NCBI GenBank assembly: GCA_002436505.1
Contig: DJML01000048.1
Location: 945 to 13,631, forward strand
DNA from: Bacteroidetes bacterium UBA6491
Lineage (GTDB): Bacteria > Bacteroidota > Bacteroidia > NS11-12g > UBA9320
Direction: 5' to 3'
Length of the DNA: 12,687 nt
Positions 1-6,875 of this stretch are shown here, piece after piece; position 1 is the first letter of the stretch; each line of letters opens with the position of its first letter. Below the pieces are notes generated by a model. That model did not search any database. It saw only the letters and a program-made list of their open reading frames with translations, and had not been told where the DNA came from. Made by a program: the position numbers and the translations under genes.

Positions 1-1506
1 CTGCGTACATTCCACGTGGGTGGTACGGCGTCAAACATCGCATCTGAAAGTGAAATGCGTTCTAAATTCGAAGGTACTCTTGAGTTTGACGAAGTTAAAA
101 CGGTAACACGAATTAATGAAGAAGGTGAAAAGGTTGAGATTGTGATCGGTAGATCAGGGGAGATAAGAACACTGGATTCCAAGTCCAAAGAGATCCTTAC
201 TACCTACAACATACCTTACGGATCTATTCTTCATGTTGAAGATAAGAAGAAAATCAAGAAAGGTGACCTGATCTGTGCATGGGACCCATATAACGCTGTT
301 ATTGTGTCTGACCAGGAAGGTAAAATAGAATTCGTGGATATCCTTGAAGGCATTACTTTCCGTGAGGAGATCGATGAGCAGACAGGATACAAGGAAAAAG
401 TACTGACCGAACACAGGGACAAGAAATTGATCCCGGCACTTCATCTTGTGAACAAGAAAGGTGAAACCCTTAAGGAATTCAACCTTCCGGTAGGTGCACA
501 CATCTCGGTCAATTCAAATGATAAGATCAAAGCAGGTACCATTCTTGCTAAGATCCCACGTGTTCTTGGTAAAACGGGTGATATCACCGGTGGTCTTCCA
601 AGGGTAACGGAGCTGTTTGAAGCAAGGAACCCTTCAAACCCGGCTGTAGTTGCTGAGATCGATGGTGTGGTAAGCTATGGTGGAATCAAAAGAGGAAACA
701 GAGAGATCATCATTGAGTCCCGTGAAGGAATTCAAAAGAAATATCTTGTATCTCTTTCTAAACACATCCTTGTACAGGATAACGATTACGTTAGAGCAGG
801 TACACCGCTTTCTGACGGTGCGATCACTCCAAGGGATATCCTTGCGATTGAAGGTCCTGGTGCTGTTCACCGTTATGTAGTGAATGGGATACAGGAAGTA
901 TACCGTCTGCAAGGGGTGAAGATCAATGATAAGCACATTGAAGTTATCGTACGACAGATGCTTCAGAAAGTGACCATTGTTGATCCGGGAGATACCAAGT
1001 TCCTTGAAGGTGAAGCGGTAGATAAATTTGATTTCAAAGAAGAGAATGACTGGATCTATGACAAGAAAGTTGTTGTGGATGCCGGAGATTCGAATGAATT
1101 GAAAGCAGGACAAATTGTTTCACTGCGTAAACTACGTGACGTGAACTCTGTATTGAAACGTAAGGATCTTAAACCCGTAGAGGTAAGAGATGCGATCCCA
1201 TCTACCTCAGAACCGTTGTTGATGGGTATCACCAAAGCATCTTTGGGAACCTATAGCTTCTTGTCTGCAGCGTCATTCCAGGAAACCACCAAGGTGCTTA
1301 ACGAAGCAGCGATCTCAGGAAAAGTGGACGAAATGCTCGGCTTGAAGGAGAACGTTATCGTTGGACATCTTATCCCGGCAGGAACGGGTATGCGAGAATA
1401 TGAGGATATTATCGTTGGCTCGAGAGAAGAATACGACCTGCTCATGTCTTCTAAGGAAGAAGCAAATGAGCAAACAGTCGGTGAAGTGGAAGCAGCCGGT
1501 AAATAA
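1..1506 (+). CDS. rpoC: DNA-directed RNA polymerase subunit beta' (RpoC), C-terminal part, 5' truncated by window edge
   Basis: This is the C-terminal third of the beta' subunit of RNA polymerase, which with beta forms the catalytic cleft. The frame is open from base 1, so the gene starts outside the window; 501 codons are visible. The first residues, LRTFHVGGTAS, match the start of the trigger loop (RTFHIGG in E. coli). About 180 residues of lineage-specific insert (SI3-like barrels) follow. The second trigger-loop arm, with DITGGLPRV, begins near visible residue 194. Further on come the near-invariant VYRLQGVKINDKHIEVIVRQ (about nt 898-957), GITKASL, AASFQETT and GLKENVIVGHLIPAGTG. The protein ends in an acidic tail rich in Glu. 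No frameshift is seen, and the gene ends at a strong intrinsic terminator. In bacteria rpoB normally lies just upstream. Identification is essentially certain from conserved blocks. Confidence 0.99.
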   Translation: MRTFHVGGTASNIASESEMRSKFEGTLEFDEVKTVTRINEEGEKVEIVIGRSGEIRTLDSKSKEILTTYNIPYGSILHVEDKKKIKKGDLICAWDPYNAVIVSDQEGKIEFVDILEGITFREEIDEQTGYKEKVLTEHRDKKLIPALHLVNKKGETLKEFNLPVGAHISVNSNDKIKAGTILAKIPRVLGKTGDITGGLPRVTELFEARNPSNPAVVAEIDGVVSYGGIKRGNREIIIESREGIQKKYLVSLSKHILVQDNDYVRAGTPLSDGAITPRDILAIEGPGAVHRYVVNGIQEVYRLQGVKINDKHIEVIVRQMLQKVTIVDPGDTKFLEGEAVDKFDFKEENDWIYDKKVVVDAGDSNELKAGQIVSLRKLRDVNSVLKRKDLKPVEVRDAIPSTSEPLLMGITKASLGTYSFLSAASFQETTKVLNEAAISGKVDEMLGLKENVIVGHLIPAGTGMREYEDIIVGSREEYDLLMSSKEEANEQTVGEVEAAGK

Positions 1507-1521
1507 TTATAAATTGATTGC

Positions 1522-1558
1522 AAAAAACCCTGGCACAATTTTGTTGTCAGGGTTTTTT
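1522..1558 (+). terminator. Intrinsic terminator of the rpoC operon
   Basis: A stem of about 14 bp pairs 1522-1535 (six A, CCCTG, GCA) with 1545-1558 (TGTCAGGG then six T), with one G-T wobble and a 9-nt loop. The downstream arm ends in a run of T, which gives the classic hairpin plus U-tract. It begins 15 nt after the rpoC stop. The A-rich upstream arm means it could also work weakly on the opposite strand. Confidence 0.9.
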
Positions 1559-1577
1559 ATTTGAACTTAGCTCTGAA

Positions 1578-1895
1578 ATGGCAGAAGAAAAAAAACAAGG
1601 GTCACAGATCGACATTGAATTGTCCGAGGAAGTTGCAGATGGCATCTATTCAAATCTGGCAATTATCTCACATTCGAATTCAGAATTTATCGTTGATTTT
1701 GTTAAAATGCTTCCGGGAATACCTAAAGCTAAAGTTAAATCAAGGATAATTCTTTCACCTCAGCATGCTAAAAGGCTTCTGATAGCCTTAAGTGACAATA
1801 TCGAGAAGTTCGAGGATAATTTCGGCCCGATCGAATTGCATGAAAGCATCCCTGAATTTCCGATGAATTTCGGAGGTCCTGCGGGAGAAGCATAA
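1578..1895 (+). CDS. DUF3467 family protein
   Basis: This small, soluble protein of 105 aa has no signal peptide and no membrane segment. It matches the DUF3467 family, in particular ELSEEVADGIYSNLAIISHS (residues about 13-32), the EFIVDFVKMLPGIPKAKVKS block and the SPQHAKRLLIALSDNI block. The family is widespread and its biochemical role is not established. In Bacteroidota the gene commonly sits just downstream of rpoC, as here. I chose ATG 1578, which starts MAEEKKQG. An in-frame ATG at 1518 would place 20 extra residues across the rpoC terminator, and they do not fit the family. The rpoC terminator ends 20 nt upstream, so the gene needs either read-through or its own promoter near 1556-1563, where TTTATTTG matches 7 of 8 bases of the Bacteroidota -7 motif. 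Family assignment is firm; function is unknown. Confidence 0.93.
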   Translation: MAEEKKQGSQIDIELSEEVADGIYSNLAIISHSNSEFIVDFVKMLPGIPKAKVKSRIILSPQHAKRLLIALSDNIEKFEDNFGPIELHESIPEFPMNFGGPAGEA

Positions 1896-1926
1896 CATTC
1901 TATTGTAATTAATGGATTGATATGAC

Positions 1927-1962
1927 ACTACACTAGGTGATCTATCGTTAGATTTGTGTAGT
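1927..1962. repeat. Nested inverted repeat in front of porZ
   Basis: The outer arms ACTACAC (1927-1933) and GTGTAGT (1956-1962) are perfect 7-bp complements. Inside them, ATCTA (1940-1944) and TAGAT (1949-1953) form a second 5-bp stem with a 4-nt loop. The candidate -7 element overlaps the right-hand arms. It could be an operator or an RNA hairpin. Repeats of this length also occur by chance, so only the location argues for function. Confidence 0.4.
1949..1956 (+). promoter_or_regulatory. Candidate -7 promoter element of porZ
   Basis: TAGATTTG fits the Bacteroidota -7 consensus TAnnTTTG exactly and lies 19 nt before the porZ ATG, which would give a short leader. No TTG sits at the usual -33 spacing; the nearest, at 1917-1919, leaves 29 nt. 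Support is therefore partial. The element lies inside an inverted repeat (1927-1962). Confidence 0.4.
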
Positions 1963-1975
1963 AAGAAGTCCATAA

Positions 1976-4261
1976 ATGATTAAACGGTTTTTTTCTCTTT
2001 TAGTGTTTACCTGCGTTTTCGCTGTAATGAGCGCTGCGCAGAAACCTATTGGAATTGGACAGTGGCGTACCCACCTGCCTTATAACTCGGTTTACTCCAT
2101 TGCTGAAGCTCCGGGCATCCTTTATGTCGCCTCTGAGGCTTCCTTCTATTCTTTTGCCCTTAATACAGGTGAGATCGAACTGTTCTCCAAAGTTGATGGA
2201 TTCTCCGATGTTGAGATAAGCAAACTGGCTTATTACTGGGAGAAGGACCTGCTATTTATTGGGTATAAGAACACCAATATCGATCTTCTGATCAATGGAA
2301 AAACCATTGTGAACATTCCTGAGGTCTTTCGAGAGACCATCGTAGGTGAAAAAGAGATAAACGACGTCTATTTCTATAAAAATATTGCATACGTTTCTAC
2401 CTCTTTTGGGATCATCGAGGTAGATATTGCCAAGTTTGAGATCAAAGGGGATTACCGGAGAATAGGTCCGATGGGGCAGCAGGGAAAGATCACCCCCGTT
2501 TCTTCTACTTGTGTTTTAGGAGGGGTCATTTATGCTACGACTCCTGATGGTGTCGTGAAAGCAGACATCGATGCAAATCTTTCGGATGCGAATTCATGGA
2601 CTTTGGAACTGGCTTCCATATCTTCTTTCGGCGGAGGTAAGATGATTGACTATAACGGGGAAGTGTATGCTACGGTCGATACCATTCTACGTGTTTATGA
2701 CGGAAATACCTGGGATTATTTCAATGGCCTGAACCAACGTCTCACCGCTAGCCTGGACGTGAACCGTAATAAACTGGTAGTGGTCCAGACGAACGGCATT
2801 TGGCTGGTAGATCAGAATGGCAACAAATCCTTATATGACCTGCAGTACATGAATTATGCCACCATAGATAAAAGTGGTTATATATGGACAGGTGGAAACG
2901 GAACGGGATTGATTGTTAGAGATGATGTCGGAGAAACGGGATACATCCAGCCCAATGGTCCTGTATCTATTTCTTCCTTTGCGATCAGGCAGTTCAATGG
3001 CGATATGTGGGTGCTTGGTGGCGGTGTGACGCCAACATGGAGCCCTGCATTTAACAATTCAGGGGTCTATAGATTCGCTAATGGGGTTTGGTATAATTTC
3101 AGAAAAGACAAACCTTCTCTTTTGGCTATGCGTGATTTTATCAGTATGAGTACCAATGAAGGTACGAATGAAATGTTTCTAGGGACACATGCTTTTGGTC
3201 TCGCACATATAAAGAACGGCCAGGTCCAAGCCATCTATAATGAAAACAATAGTTCCTTGAGAAAGGATCTTGGCGGATTTGTACGCTGTCCAGGCGTAGC
3301 ACTTGATGAAGGCAATAATCTTTGGGTGACAAATTTTAACGAAGACGCAAATCTTGAATCCCTTTCTGTGAGAAAGGCTAACGGTTCCTGGAAAAAATTC
3401 ACACTTCCTGACGGACGTGCGGGTAAACTGATAATTGATGAAGATGGCCAGAAATGGATGACCAGCCCTAATAACGGAGGCATCGGGATAATGGTCTTTA
3501 AAGAACTTAACGGGATTGATGGCAAAGATACCCGAAGCAGGATCCTTACAACAGGAGAAAGAAGCGGTGATCTTCCGAGCAACAGGGTCAATGTACTACT
3601 GTTGGATGAGGACGGAGAGATATGGGTCGGGACGGAAGAAGGACTGGCTATTTTTTATAATCCTTCAAATGTGTTTGAAGGTGGACTCGATGCCGATGCA
3701 CAGCAGATCATCATTGATGACGGCAAAGATATCGGATATCTCCTCGGGACAGAAGTGATCAATGACATGGCCCTCGATGGTGCCAACCGTAAATGGGTCG
3801 CAACAAATACTGGGGTATGGCTGATCGAGGAAGATGGTTCAAAAGTGCTGAAGCATTTTACAATTAGAAACAGTCCGTTATTGTCAAATACTGTGAACTG
3901 TGTCGGGATAGACCAGAAAACAGGTGAAGTTTATTTCGGAACTGATAAGGGCATTATCTCCTATAGGGGGGATGCCACTGAAGCAGGAGAATTTCATGGT
4001 GATGTGGTAGTGTTCCCGAATCCAGTGCGCGAGAATTACCACGGCGTGATAACAATAACCGGTTTGCCTAGGAATGCCACTGTTAAAATAGCGGATGTTG
4101 CAGGAAGGGTAGTTTATGAAATGGTGTCCGATGGTGGAACAGCCGTTTGGAACGGGTTGTCTTTCAGTGGCGAACGACCGGCAACCGGGGTTTACCTTAT
4201 CTTTACTGCCAATGAAAATGATGAGGATGCTCTTGTAAGTAAACTGCTTATCGTGAATTGA
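1976..4261 (+). CDS. porZ: Type IX secretion system surface protein PorZ
   Basis: The gene encodes a 761-aa secreted beta-propeller protein, close in size to P. gingivalis PorZ. In that species PorZ is a surface component of the T9SS attachment complex; it binds anionic LPS and supplies it to the sortase PorU, which anchors cargo. Residues 1-21 form a signal peptide (basic start, hydrophobic core, cleavage likely after SAA with Gln at +1). The N-terminal block GIGQWRTHLPYNSVYSIAEA is typical of PorZ. The body holds repeated propeller strands such as IWTGGNGTGL, GEIWVGTEEGLAIF, KWVATNTGVWLI and VYFGTDKGI, consistent with two propellers. From about residue 676 a T9SS-type C-terminal domain follows, with FPNP at 680-683, an AGRVVYE strand, TGVYLI and a final KLLIVN. 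PorZ keeps this domain although it belongs to the machinery. recO starts 3 nt after the stop, a conserved Bacteroidota pairing that suggests one operon. Confidence 0.93.
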   Translation: MIKRFFSLLVFTCVFAVMSAAQKPIGIGQWRTHLPYNSVYSIAEAPGILYVASEASFYSFALNTGEIELFSKVDGFSDVEISKLAYYWEKDLLFIGYKNTNIDLLINGKTIVNIPEVFRETIVGEKEINDVYFYKNIAYVSTSFGIIEVDIAKFEIKGDYRRIGPMGQQGKITPVSSTCVLGGVIYATTPDGVVKADIDANLSDANSWTLELASISSFGGGKMIDYNGEVYATVDTILRVYDGNTWDYFNGLNQRLTASLDVNRNKLVVVQTNGIWLVDQNGNKSLYDLQYMNYATIDKSGYIWTGGNGTGLIVRDDVGETGYIQPNGPVSISSFAIRQFNGDMWVLGGGVTPTWSPAFNNSGVYRFANGVWYNFRKDKPSLLAMRDFISMSTNEGTNEMFLGTHAFGLAHIKNGQVQAIYNENNSSLRKDLGGFVRCPGVALDEGNNLWVTNFNEDANLESLSVRKANGSWKKFTLPDGRAGKLIIDEDGQKWMTSPNNGGIGIMVFKELNGIDGKDTRSRILTTGERSGDLPSNRVNVLLLDEDGEIWVGTEEGLAIFYNPSNVFEGGLDADAQQIIIDDGKDIGYLLGTEVINDMALDGANRKWVATNTGVWLIEEDGSKVLKHFTIRNSPLLSNTVNCVGIDQKTGEVYFGTDKGIISYRGDATEAGEFHGDVVVFPNPVRENYHGVITITGLPRNATVKIADVAGRVVYEMVSDGGTAVWNGLSFSGERPATGVYLIFTANENDEDALVSKLLIVN

Positions 4262-4264
4262 TCA

Positions 4265-4993
4265 ATGCTTCATAAAACACGCGGAATCGTTCTTCATAAC
4301 ACAAAATTCAGTGAATCGAGTGTAGTGACAAAGATCTATACACGTGAATTCGGACTGCGGTCTTTCTTGATCAACGGTGTCCGAAAAGGCAAAGGGAGCA
4401 TTCGTCCGTCTCACCTCTTGCCGCTCAATCTCCTGGAAATGGTCGTTTATCACAAAGAGGGTCATGGATTGCAGCGGATCAAAGAATTGAGATGTGATCC
4501 ACAACTCAATGATCTGCCCTTCAATGTAGTGAAGAACAGCATCGGCATGTTTATCAGTGAGCTATTGAACCAGGCGCTTGACGACGAGGATCCAAATGAG
4601 GACCTTTTTGATTTTGCAGAATCATTTATTTGTCTGCTGGATATGGAACATGAGAACCTGGCAAACCACCCGTTGTGGTTCATGGTCCAGCTTTCACGTT
4701 ATCTTGGATTTTCACCTGACAGGATAAGAAGGACCAAGGACATGGTCTTTAATCTGGAAGACGGAGAATTCACGCTGCCTGTTTCAGCTACTTCTTCTTG
4801 TATGAGCCTGGAGAATTCAATGTGTTTTGCAGAACTGCTCAATTCACCAATCGATGTCCTTCATGAAATGAAGATCCCAAAAAATGTGCGCTCAAAATTG
4901 TTGGATGACCTGATCATTTATTTTAAGATCCATGCACTTCACGGCCGCACCTTGAGATCGCATGAGGTGTTGAAATCAGTTTTCAGCGAATAG
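4265..4993 (+). CDS. recO: DNA repair protein RecO
   Basis: RecO (242 aa) works in the RecF recombination pathway. It binds DNA and SSB, helps RecR load RecA on gapped DNA, and anneals complementary strands. The N-terminal OB-fold covers about residues 1-80: MLHKTRGIVLHNTKFSESS opens it, followed by an ExGLRSFLINGVRKGKG-type strand-loop. The rest is the helical domain, with the typical NSIGMFISELLNQAL segment and the HPLWFMVQLSRYLGFSP block. The CxxC zinc site found in some RecO proteins is not visible, a variation known from other RecO lineages. Length is normal for Bacteroidota. The start codon lies 3 nt after the porZ stop, so the two are probably translated from one message. No clear intrinsic terminator follows in the 135-nt gap. 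Confidence 0.95.
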   Translation: MLHKTRGIVLHNTKFSESSVVTKIYTREFGLRSFLINGVRKGKGSIRPSHLLPLNLLEMVVYHKEGHGLQRIKELRCDPQLNDLPFNVVKNSIGMFISELLNQALDDEDPNEDLFDFAESFICLLDMEHENLANHPLWFMVQLSRYLGFSPDRIRRTKDMVFNLEDGEFTLPVSATSSCMSLENSMCFAELLNSPIDVLHEMKIPKNVRSKLLDDLIIYFKIHALHGRTLRSHEVLKSVFSE

Positions 4994-5006
4994 TTTAAAG
5001 TGGTCA

Positions 5007-5014
5007 TATATTTG
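5007..5014 (+). promoter_or_regulatory. Candidate -7 promoter element upstream of the lipoprotein gene
   Basis: TATATTTG matches TAnnTTTG exactly in the recO to lipoprotein gap. It would give a leader of roughly 100 nt. I see no TTG at the normal -33 spacing. A short inverted repeat (ACTAT 5018-5022, ATAGT 5028-5032) lies just downstream. This is one motif match only. Confidence 0.3.
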
Positions 5015-5128
5015 AACACTATTTTGGATAGTATTAAAATTACACAGATCGATAATTCATTGATATTGAGCATTAAATGGCTTTTTGGCATGCTTGTTGA
5101 AATGATTTATATCAACTAAGACCTAAAG

Positions 5129-6136
5129 ATGATGAAAACATTTAAACTTCGTTACCTCGTTTTACTTTCTCTGACTATTGGTTCCTGCAGCAAATACGGT
5201 TATGTTAGGTTAAACTATCCGCAGGCTCCGTCAGCTTATTTGCCTGAAGGTGTTACAACGGTTGCTGTCGTCAATCGCTCCTTGACCAAAGAAGAGGACA
5301 AACAACGCAGGATTATTGAATCTGTGGCTACGGCAGAGGTGGCGGGCTCGGACAGGCTGGCATCTGATGAGGCTATAAAAGGTGTATATGATGGCATTCA
5401 AGGCCATGGGGAGATAAAGATCGTAACGCCACAAAATTCAAAAGAATACGGAACCGGTACGCGCGAAACACCCGAAGTGCTCAGTTGGGAGCGGGTTACT
5501 GAAATTTGCGATTCTTCGGAAGCAGATGTACTGCTGGTTCTGGAGACCTTTGATTCAAATTCAGACCTGTTATTTTCAGCTGCCGCTGAACAGGTATCGT
5601 CTGTATTGAACTCCGGAAAACCAAGTGGTCGAATCCCAACGCAGGCCAGGGTTAATGTCAGATGTTACTGGCGGCTTTATGATCCTAAATCCAGGACCAT
5701 AACCGATCAGTTTCAGCAAACATATATTATGACATTTGACGTGGTGGGGGATATTGCACCTCTTGATGCTCTGCCAAGAACCGCATATGGCGCTGGAATG
5801 GATTATATCCAACGCTATTTGCCCGGATATTATACGGTAAGTCGACAGATGTATAAAAAAGGGAAAGGGAATGATAAGCAGGTATTTAGGTCGGGTTGGA
5901 GAAGCGCTGAAGTGGCTCAATGGGAAAATGCCATCGAAACCTGGAAAAGAGTTGTTGAAAATGGTAGCCGCAAATCAGCTGGTCGGGCAGCACTGGATAT
6001 TGCTGTGGCCTGTGAAGTGCTTGGTGACACCGATCAGGCACTGACATGGGCCAGACGATCATATGAGGAATTCGGGAATAAACTGGGCAGGGAGTATGCA
6101 AAGGTTCTACTGCAAAGAAAAAGTCTTAATTTCTAG
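5129..6136 (+). CDS. Probable lipoprotein, DUF6340-like, with C-terminal TPR-type helices
   Basis: This 335-aa protein is exported and probably lipidated. A basic start (KTFKLR) and hydrophobic core lead to a lipobox-like ITIGSC-type site, here L15-T-I-G-S-C20, followed by Ser-Lys. The region after it, with VRLNYPQAP, a YLPEGVTTVAVVNRSL strand and later ADVLLVLETFDSNS, resembles the Bacteroidota DUF6340 lipoproteins, whose role is unknown. I assign that family from memory of its pattern. The middle contains a VRCYWRLYDPKSRTITDQF beta segment. The last 80 or so residues look like paired helices of TPR type (AQWENAIETWKRVVENG, AALDIAVACEVLGDTDQALTWARRSYEEFG), which suggests a protein-contact surface. 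Two ATGs are adjacent (5129 and 5132) and either could be used. The gene stands alone, with 135 nt before and 132 nt after. Export is well supported; function is not known. Confidence 0.85.
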   Translation: MMKTFKLRYLVLLSLTIGSCSKYGYVRLNYPQAPSAYLPEGVTTVAVVNRSLTKEEDKQRRIIESVATAEVAGSDRLASDEAIKGVYDGIQGHGEIKIVTPQNSKEYGTGTRETPEVLSWERVTEICDSSEADVLLVLETFDSNSDLLFSAAAEQVSSVLNSGKPSGRIPTQARVNVRCYWRLYDPKSRTITDQFQQTYIMTFDVVGDIAPLDALPRTAYGAGMDYIQRYLPGYYTVSRQMYKKGKGNDKQVFRSGWRSAEVAQWENAIETWKRVVENGSRKSAGRAALDIAVACEVLGDTDQALTWARRSYEEFGNKLGREYAKVLLQRKSLNF

Positions 6137-6150
6137 TGCCACCAAGCCAT

Positions 6151-6199
6151 AACCTGATTTGATTTTGTGTGTTTCAATCAGCCCTGATCTGATCAGGTT
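6151..6199. repeat. Overlapping inverted repeats after the lipoprotein gene
   Basis: AACCTGAT (6151-6158) and ATCAGGTT (6192-6199) are perfect 8-bp complements enclosing 33 nt. Inside, CTGATT (6154-6159) pairs with AATCAG (6176-6181), and CCTGATC (6183-6189) with GATCAGG (6191-6197), so competing folds are possible. No T-run follows, so it is at best a weak terminator. It may be an mRNA-end structure, or chance. Confidence 0.35.
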
Positions 6200-6268
6200 T
6201 AAGATATTATACAGAATAGTAAGTAAAAATTTCATTATTTTGAGGAAGTCACCCGGTCGATTCGTACA

Positions 6269-6808
6269 ATGAAAAAGGCACTCATTTTTCTGCTGGTAGT
6301 TGTTTTTGCTATTGTTATTGCATGTGTCTATGGGATAGTCCATGATGAACTTACATATACCATTTCAGCAGAGTATTACACAAAATTCAAATTCCTTCAG
6401 TTCGGATTGTACGATTCCTTTGTTCCTGGTCAGGTGAACAATCCCAGGTTAGATGTCATTGTCGTAGGTCTGATGGCTACCTGGTGGATGGGATTGCTGA
6501 TCGGATCAGTGCTCGGTATTGCTGGATTGATCTACCTGGACACAGAGCAGTTTTTGCGCATATCGATCAATGCTTTCCTGCTGGTTGTTTATACGGCCTT
6601 TGCTTTAGGCCTGGCAGGTTTGGCCTATGGGAAATTATACCTTGCAAGAAAGGGAGTTAACTGGTCTCTGCCTGAAAATCTGGTGAATACCGCGGATTTC
6701 ATTTCGGTAGGTTCCATGCACAACTTTAGCTATGCAGGAGGAGTACTTGGTTTTATAATAGGTATGATGTACCTGCGCAGTCGCAGAAAAAGCAAACAAA
6801 AATCATAA
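6269..6808 (+). CDS. Four-helix integral membrane protein of unknown function
   Basis: This 179-aa protein has four predicted membrane segments at about residues 4-23, 62-90, 98-121 and 153-169, and a very basic cytoplasmic tail (RSRRKSKQK), so both ends are probably in the cytoplasm. Directly after the first helix comes VHDELTYTISAEYYTKFKF, and the fourth helix is preceded by MHNFSYAGG. I recall both motifs from hypothetical membrane proteins in diverse bacteria, but no function or name. The paired histidines (H25 and H151) lie near the ends of helices and could be functional; this is inference. The gene is 132 nt after the lipoprotein gene and 67 nt before fumC. A TTATTTTG sequence at 6235-6242 matches 7 of 8 bases of the -7 motif. 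The membrane topology is well supported by composition. Confidence 0.85.
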   Translation: MKKALIFLLVVVFAIVIACVYGIVHDELTYTISAEYYTKFKFLQFGLYDSFVPGQVNNPRLDVIVVGLMATWWMGLLIGSVLGIAGLIYLDTEQFLRISINAFLLVVYTAFALGLAGLAYGKLYLARKGVNWSLPENLVNTADFISVGSMHNFSYAGGVLGFIIGMMYLRSRRKSKQKS

Positions 6809-6850
6809 CGATAAAATGAAAGTCAATAGGATGGATTAGTTTACATCCAC

Positions 6851-6858
6851 TAATTTTG
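6851..6858 (+). promoter_or_regulatory. Candidate -7 promoter element of fumC
   Basis: TAATTTTG fits TAnnTTTG exactly and lies 17 nt before the fumC ATG, which would give a very short leader. There is no TTG within the usual distance upstream. The element overlaps an inverted repeat, ATTAGT (6835-6840) with ACTAAT (6849-6854). Confidence 0.42.
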
Positions 6859-6875
6859 GGGCAAGTTTAAAAGTC

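Noticed and set aside
1518..1577. Upstream ATG that would lengthen the DUF3467 protein by 20 residues
   Set aside because: The extra part is a translation of the terminator hairpin and does not fit the family's start.
5018..5032. ACTAT/ATAGT inverted repeat after the candidate lipoprotein promoter
   Set aside because: A 5-bp arm in AT-rich intergenic DNA is expected often by chance.
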